64,000 nucleotides of DNA, taken from positions 1 through 64,000 of the forward strand of contig JBBTBY010000003.1 in assembly GCA_038043445.1 (NCBI GenBank), read 5' to 3'. The notes under the pieces were generated by a model. That model was not told where the DNA came from. It did no database searches and saw only the letters and a list, made by a program, of their open reading frames with translations. Below, piece after piece: positions 59,691 through 64,000 of this stretch (its first letter is position 1; each line of letters starts with the position of its first letter). The translations under genes were made by a program, and so were the position numbers. This stretch comes from Spirochaetota bacterium. GTDB lineage: Bacteria > Spirochaetota > Brachyspiria > Brachyspirales > JACRPF01.

Positions 59691-60383
59691 CTATTCTCCC
59701 CCATTCACAACAATAACGAATTCCCTGTCCTTCATCTTCGTCCCTCCATACGCAGCGAGCGCTTCACCCAGCGTCCCCGTAAAAACCGTTTCACTCTCCA
59801 TGGTAAGATCGTATCCGATGAGCGTATCGCGCGAATTCCCGAACGCGCGGGCGACCGCGGCGAGCACGTCGTTGAATCGGTACGGCGCATCGAGTATGAC
59901 GACAGGGTAGGGGAGCGAAGCGAGTTTTCTCAATTCGATATCCCGTTCTTTTCTTTCCCGCGGGAGCAGCCCTGCGTAGAAGAATTTCTTTACCGGGAAC
60001 GGCGCTGTCATGAGCGCGGCGGTTATCGATGATACTCCGGGTACGGGAAGCACCGGTATCCCGAGTTCACGTGCGGCGGCGACGAGCGTGCGGCCCGGGT
60101 CTTCGATGAGCGGTGTCCCGCAGTCCGATATGAGCGCCGCTGCGAGCTTTTCAACGGCGATACGTTCGGCATACGATGCTATCTCGGCTGCCGTTGTATG
60201 TTCGCTTACTTCGAGCATCTCTTTCTTCATATCGAAATGCTTGAGGAGCGTGCTCCCTTCGCGGAAACTTTCGACGAAGACGATATCCGCCGCCCTGAGA
60301 GTTTCAATGACGCGCGCGGTGTTGTCGGAGCGATTGCCGATGTCCACCGCGCAGATGGAAAGCGACGGCTTAGCGAGTTCCAT
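59691..60383 (-). CDS. rsmI: RsmI family 16S rRNA cytidine 2'-O-methyltransferase, divergent
   Basis: 230 residues of the tetrapyrrole-methylase fold. Family pattern: DIGNRSDNTARVIETLRAADIV, ALISDCGTPLIEDPGRTLV (usual DAGTPGISDPG), VPGVSSITAALM and FFYAGLLPRERKER. RsmI methylates the ribose of C1402 in 16S rRNA. The opening lacks the normal ATPIGNLxD and the EDTR motif is altered (VESFREGSTLL), so the target may differ. The C-terminal HTH part is missing. It overlaps queF by 14 bp and ends the serS operon. Confidence 0.75.
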   Translation of the reverse strand: MELAKPSLSICAVDIGNRSDNTARVIETLRAADIVFVESFREGSTLLKHFDMKKEMLEVSEHTTAAEIASYAERIAVEKLAAALISDCGTPLIEDPGRTLVAAARELGIPVLPVPGVSSITAALMTAPFPVKKFFYAGLLPRERKERDIELRKLASLPYPVVILDAPYRFNDVLAAVARAFGNSRDTLIGYDLTMESETVFTGTLGEALAAYGGTKMKDREFVIVVNGGE

Positions 60384-60798
60384 GGGTCGCTGTAACGGTG
60401 AAATCGATGCCGCCGCGGCGGTTGAAGCGTCCTTCTATCTCCATCCACTTCGGCTGAAGGGCGCGCACGAGGTCGTCGAGTATGCGGTTGGTCACTGCCT
60501 CGAAGAACATGCCGGTGTTCCTGAACGAGAAAAGATAGAGTTTCAGCGATTTCGATTCTATGCACCGTTCCCGCGGGATATAGGTGATGGTCAGTTTCGC
60601 GAAGTCAGGCTGGCCGGTGATAGGACAGAGCGAGGTGAACTCCTCCGTATCCATACGTATCGTGTAATCGCGTGAGTTCGGATTGGCGAACGTTTCCAGC
60701 CGAGCATCCTCGGGCTTGGACGGATAGACGGTCCGATTCGAGCCGAGGAGCGAAAGTTTATCGGCCCTTCTTTTTGCGCTTCGGTTGTGCCGCGGCAT
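60370..60798 (-). CDS. queF: NADPH-dependent 7-cyano-7-deazaguanine reductase
   Basis: 142 residues, the short single-domain QueF type. The catalytic Cys is in EEFTSLCPITGQPDFA, with the QueF motif ESKSLKLYLFSFRN downstream. The enzyme reduces preQ0 to preQ1 in queuosine synthesis. No other que genes are in the window. Its start overlaps the end of the WecA-like gene by about 40 bp; GGAGG lies before a double ATG, and the second is better spaced. Confidence 0.92.
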   Translation of the reverse strand: MPRHNRSAKRRADKLSLLGSNRTVYPSKPEDARLETFANPNSRDYTIRMDTEEFTSLCPITGQPDFAKLTITYIPRERCIESKSLKLYLFSFRNTGMFFEAVTNRILDDLVRALQPKWMEIEGRFNRRGGIDFTVTATHGTR

Positions 60799-61912
60799 CA
60801 TTCCCTCCGATGTCTTTTCCGAAAACCGTATCTTTCACGTACTGCTTCATCCGTGTGTAGGTATCCCTGCTTTTCTCAAAAAGATTGAGGAGCACGACGG
60901 CGAATATGATGTTCTCGCAGAGAATGAAAAGGAGAAGCGGTGTGAATTCACGCGGCATGAGGAAGGCGATAAGCGAGAATAATCCGAGGAGTATGCATGC
61001 CGCGTACATGATGCCGAGCACACGCCAGGGGCGATTGCCGGTGAGCGCAAGGAGGCGATGATGCAGATGCCGCTTGTCCGCGCCGAACACGCGCTGCTGG
61101 TCCTTGACGCGCCGGATGATCGACAGGAGCGTATCGAGTATCGGTATGAGGAGGAGCACTACCGGAAGCATGAGCGTTATGGCGAAGCTCGATTTGATGT
61201 TCGACACGAGCGACAATATGCCGATGGCATAGCCGATGAAAAGCGCGCCCGAATCGCCCATGAATATTTTTGCGGGGGGCACATTGAAGATGAGATAGCC
61301 GAGCACGCCGCCGAGGAGCGCCGCCATGGGATAGATGACATTGCTCCCGGTGAGAGCGGATATCACCATGATGAACGACACGGAGATGACGGTGACACCC
61401 GCCGAAAGGCCGTCCATGCCGTCGATGAGGTTCATCGCATTGGAGAGCGCTACCAGCCAGAACACGGTGACTATCCATGATACGACGGGAGGGAGCATGA
61501 CGACGCCGCCGAACGGATTGGCAAGACGGTCAACGGATATGCCGAACAGGAGCGGTATGCAGGCGACGGCTATCTGCAGGAAGAATTTCAAGAGCGCGGG
61601 CATATCGAATTTGTCGTCGGCAAGGCCGAGGATGTACATCGCGATGAGCGAGATGACGATGCCGAAACGCGTCGAATGCAGGAAGTGGAGCGCGCCCTCA
61701 AAATATCTTCCGTACAGATACAGCCCGAGCGCGAAACCGGCGAAGATCATGATGCTGCCGAGATACGGCACGGGGCGCACATGGATCTTCCGTTCGCCGT
61801 CGGGCACATCGATCATATGAAAGATGCGTGCGAGCATGCGTGCGACGGGGAAGAGCGCGATGGAAAGCGCTAAGGCTGCGCCGAAAATAATGGCGATAGC
61901 GGTATAGTTCAT
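60758..61912 (-). CDS. WecA/TagO-like polyprenyl-phosphate sugar-1-phosphate transferase
   Basis: 384 residues with about ten membrane helices. Family motifs: LGLADDKFDMPALLKF, NAMNLIDGMDGLSAGV, KIFMGDSGALFIGY and GADKRHLHHRLL, which binds the nucleotide sugar. Such enzymes transfer a sugar phosphate, often GlcNAc-1-P, to undecaprenyl phosphate to begin a surface glycan. A cytoplasmic Lys/Arg-rich tail ends the protein. The ATG overlaps the serS stop (TGATG). Confidence 0.9.
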   Translation of the reverse strand: MNYTAIAIIFGAALALSIALFPVARMLARIFHMIDVPDGERKIHVRPVPYLGSIMIFAGFALGLYLYGRYFEGALHFLHSTRFGIVISLIAMYILGLADDKFDMPALLKFFLQIAVACIPLLFGISVDRLANPFGGVVMLPPVVSWIVTVFWLVALSNAMNLIDGMDGLSAGVTVISVSFIMVISALTGSNVIYPMAALLGGVLGYLIFNVPPAKIFMGDSGALFIGYAIGILSLVSNIKSSFAITLMLPVVLLLIPILDTLLSIIRRVKDQQRVFGADKRHLHHRLLALTGNRPWRVLGIMYAACILLGLFSLIAFLMPREFTPLLLFILCENIIFAVVLLNLFEKSRDTYTRMKQYVKDTVFGKDIGGNDAAAQPKRKKKGR

Positions 61913-63183
61913 CAGCCGATCCTGTCCGCACCCATAGAGGGACGGAGCACGTCGGGTATCGTGACGCTTCCGTCGGCATTCTGATAATTCTCAATGATGG
62001 CGATCCACGTCCGGCCGATGGCCAGTCCCGAGCCGTTCATCGTATGCGCTATCTCCGTTTTCCCGCCGCGCTTGAAGCGTATGTGCGCGCGGCGTGCCTG
62101 GAAATCGGTGCACGTCGAGCAGCTCGATATCTCGCGGTATTTGTTCTGCGAGGGGAGCCACACTTCGATGTCATACGTCTTTGCCGATGCGAATCCCGTG
62201 TCGCCGCTCGAGAGCGTTACGACCCGATAGGGGAGATCGAGCCGCTTGAGGATGTCTTCGGCGTCCGCGAGGAGCTTTTCATGTTCCTCGGGGCTTTTTT
62301 CCGGAACGACTATCTTCACGAGCTCCACTTTATCGAATTGATGCTGGCGTATGATGCCGCGTGTGTCCTTGCCGTACGCGCCCGCTTCCGCGCGGAAGCA
62401 CGGCGTGTATGCGGTGAGATACATCGGGAGGTCGGCCTCGGAGAGTATCTCATCGCGCGGGATATTGGTGAGCGGCACTTCCGCCGTCGGTATGAGATAA
62501 TACGGCGGATCATTCGTCGTGCGGAAGAGGTCTTCCTCGAATTTCGGGAGCTGCCCCGTGCCGGTCATCGAGTCGCGGTTGACCATGAGCGGGGGCATGT
62601 ATTCCGTGTAGCCGTGTTCCTTCGTGTGCACATCGAGCATGAAATTCATGAGCGAGCGCTCGAGCTTGGCGCCCATTCCCTTGAGTATCGAGAAGCGCGC
62701 CGAGGCTATCTTCGCCGCCCGCTCAAGATCGAGTATGCCGAGCGCGGTGCCGATATCGACATGGTCCTTGATCGGGAAATCGAAGACACGCGGTGTGCCC
62801 ACGCGCTTTATCTCGCGCCCCGCGGTATCGTCGGCGCCGTCGGGGACATCATCGAGCAGTATGTTCGGGAGGAGCATGAGTTCGCGTTCGGTATCGGCGG
62901 CGAGCGTTTCGAGCTCTTTTTCCTTCGTCTCCAGGTCGGCATTGACCGTTCTCATCTCGATCTTGATGCGCTCCGCACCGGCCGTATCGCCCGTCTTCAC
63001 GAGCGTTCCGACCTTCTTCGAATTCTCATTGCGGACGGCACGGAGGGCTTCCACCGCTTTCAGCACGGTACGGCGTTTTTCCTCAAGGCGCACGAGTGGG
63101 GTGAGGTCCACGGTGGAGCGGCGGCGCTTGAGATTTCCCTCGATAATGCCGATATTTTCCCTAAGCAGGCGTACGTCGATCAT
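61912..63183 (-). CDS. serS: seryl-tRNA synthetase
   Basis: 423 residues. The first 110 residues form the coiled-coil arm that grips tRNA-Ser (EKRRTVLKAVEALRAVRNENS onward). Class II motifs follow: motif 2 in CFRAEAGAYGKDTRGIIRQHQFDKVEL and motif 3 in MNGSGLAIGRTWIAIIENYQ. It charges tRNA with serine. The start MIDVRLLRENIG at 63183 has GGAGG upstream; the longer frame is not used. First gene of the operon serS, WecA-like, queF, rsmI. Confidence 0.97.
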   Translation of the reverse strand: MIDVRLLRENIGIIEGNLKRRRSTVDLTPLVRLEEKRRTVLKAVEALRAVRNENSKKVGTLVKTGDTAGAERIKIEMRTVNADLETKEKELETLAADTERELMLLPNILLDDVPDGADDTAGREIKRVGTPRVFDFPIKDHVDIGTALGILDLERAAKIASARFSILKGMGAKLERSLMNFMLDVHTKEHGYTEYMPPLMVNRDSMTGTGQLPKFEEDLFRTTNDPPYYLIPTAEVPLTNIPRDEILSEADLPMYLTAYTPCFRAEAGAYGKDTRGIIRQHQFDKVELVKIVVPEKSPEEHEKLLADAEDILKRLDLPYRVVTLSSGDTGFASAKTYDIEVWLPSQNKYREISSCSTCTDFQARRAHIRFKRGGKTEIAHTMNGSGLAIGRTWIAIIENYQNADGSVTIPDVLRPSMGADRIG

Positions 63184-63265
63184 GCGGTATCCTCCGAACG
63201 GATATGATACCATGAAACGACCATCCTTGCAATTCAGGGCAAAAAGTGATATGCTGATGTTACCT

Positions 63266-63814
63266 ATGAAAGTGCGGCTTTTAATCGCAGGGATCGCCCT
63301 TTTCGGCGCGCTCACCTCAGCCCTCTTCAGCCAGAACAAGGCGGAGATGTCGGCGGATGACCAGAAAAAGATAGTGTCGCTCGCCGATACGTTCTTCGGG
63401 GCGCTTAAGCGCGGTGCATCCGCGGAGATAACCGCTCTCCTGCATCCCGATGTGCAGATAAAGAGCATCGCCGCGCAGGACCTGAAAAAAATGATCGATG
63501 ACCTGCTTGAGGCGAAGATATCCGCCGTCGATTACATCATGAAAACGACGGGGAACAACATCTCCTATTTCACCGGAGCGAACACGCAGAAGGCGTACGC
63601 CGTCATCTCGTATACGGTGGGCAGCGAGATAAGCCTTGACGAGATAGAAATGAAGGATTCGGACTCCATTCCCGTCTATTTCCTTCAGGTCAATATGAGC
63701 TATCAGGATGCGGCGAAAGCGGCCCCTGCGGGTGCGGCGAAAAAAAGCAAACGCGCCGAGGTCGAGATAGTGTCCTTTAAGGGCGGTTACCGGATAATCG
63801 GCTTCATTTTTTAA
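63266..63814 (+). CDS. exported protein with NTF2/SnoaL-like region
   Basis: About 182 residues with a signal peptide (MKVRLLIAGIALFGALTSALFS). The region IVSLADTFFGALKRGASAEITALLHPDVQ and DLLEAKISAVDYIMKTT suggests a small NTF2-like cone fold, followed by a Lys-rich loop near KKSKRAEVEIVS. Periplasmic location is inferred. Two other ATG codons lie just upstream, in the same frame, but none has a good ribosome site. It is divergent from serS. Confidence 0.6.
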   Translation: MKVRLLIAGIALFGALTSALFSQNKAEMSADDQKKIVSLADTFFGALKRGASAEITALLHPDVQIKSIAAQDLKKMIDDLLEAKISAVDYIMKTTGNNISYFTGANTQKAYAVISYTVGSEISLDEIEMKDSDSIPVYFLQVNMSYQDAAKAAPAGAAKKSKRAEVEIVSFKGGYRIIGFIF

Positions 63815-63819
63815 GGACA

Positions 63820-64000
63820 ATGGACCTCGCTCAGGCAGAAGATCGCGAACTCTTCCGAAGCATACTGGAAAAAAGCAGCCGCATCGTCATCACTACGCAT
63901 TCCAACCCTGACCCCGATGCCATCGCCTCATCGTACGGCATGCTTTCCCTCGTACGGCACCTCGTGCGGCGCACCTCGATCATCGTGCAGAGCGGGAGCA
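63820..64000 (+). CDS. DHH-family phosphoesterase, N-terminal part (cut by window end)
   Basis: The first 60 codons are visible: MDLAQAEDRELFRSILEKSS, then RIVITTHSNPDPDAIASSYGM. The NPDPDAIAS box is the metal-binding motif of DHH phosphoesterases such as NrnA (oligoribonuclease/pAp phosphatase). AAGGA precedes the ATG and the gap to the previous gene is 5 bp. The rest lies outside the window. Confidence 0.75.
   Translation, partial: MDLAQAEDRELFRSILEKSSRIVITTHSNPDPDAIASSYGMLSLVRHLVRRTSIIVQSGS

Noticed and set aside
59488-59910. Plus-strand frame after the DHQ1-like gene
   Set aside because: No family resemblance, weak ribosome site, and it runs into rsmI on the other strand.
62044-63207. 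Long plus-strand reading frames opposite serS
   Set aside because: They are antisense shadows caused by codon bias; serS on the minus strand has full family motifs.

Overview
The window looks like a chromosomal stretch of a Gram-negative, polysaccharide-using bacterium. It carries outer-membrane beta-barrel proteins ending in Phe, secreted glycoside hydrolases, many AraC-type regulators, and a DUF4954 beta-helix protein next to acetate kinase. That mix, with uroporphyrinogen-decarboxylase-like (URO-D) genes beside sugar genes, suggests an uncultured Spirochaetota or PVC-type lineage; this is inference, as no rRNA is present. Most genes have moderately high GC. Three stretches (about 37.2-37.6, 39.5-40.2 and 47.7-49.6 kb) are visibly AT-rich and look acquired.

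Left part (0-25 kb): two outer-membrane proteins, a DUF486 protein, an AraC/URO-D divergent pair, a hybrid histidine kinase, then a nine-gene minus-strand catabolic operon running from about 20.8 to 6.8 kb: Zn-alcohol dehydrogenase, SDR, aldo-keto reductase, GH71-like, GH50-agarase-like, URO-D-like, GH71-like with LamG, beta-helix protein, and GH29 fucosidase. Another URO-D/AraC pair and a divergent AraC gene sit upstream. Secreted enzymes would cut an unidentified glycan and the cytoplasmic oxidoreductases and fucosidase process the products.

Middle (25-29 kb): DUF1801, DUF4954 and acetate kinase.

Accessory island (29.1-50 kb): AAA+ ATPases, a DnaB/RecA-like ATPase, an SNF2 helicase, an agmatine-deiminase-like enzyme, a double gamma-glutamylcyclotransferase, one active and one Cys-to-Ser dual-specificity phosphatase, WapI-like immunity-domain proteins, a sigma-region-4-like protein, an HTH protein, zinc-ribbon proteins and unknowns. 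The main discovery is that eleven promoters at nine intergenic sites here share one architecture: a 15-bp palindrome CGWCAG-N3-CTGWCG followed by exactly 11 bp and a TATAnT -10 box. The scattered operons therefore form one regulon and probably one undescribed multi-gene system. The island also holds decayed PHP-domain genes, a gene whose 3' module is repeated twice downstream with a GmrSD-like DUF262/DUF1524 defence gene between the copies, and several families of dispersed palindromic repeats.

Right part (50-64 kb): a second, plus-strand sugar cluster (AraC, two medium-chain dehydrogenases, epimerase-like protein, Gfo/Idh oxidoreductase, GH-A glycosidase, SDR, type I dehydroquinase-like enzyme), then housekeeping genes serS, a WecA/TagO-like transferase, queF and rsmI on the minus strand, and a periplasmic protein plus a DHH phosphoesterase on the plus strand, cut by the window end. 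I recognised no tRNA, rRNA or CRISPR array by eye.
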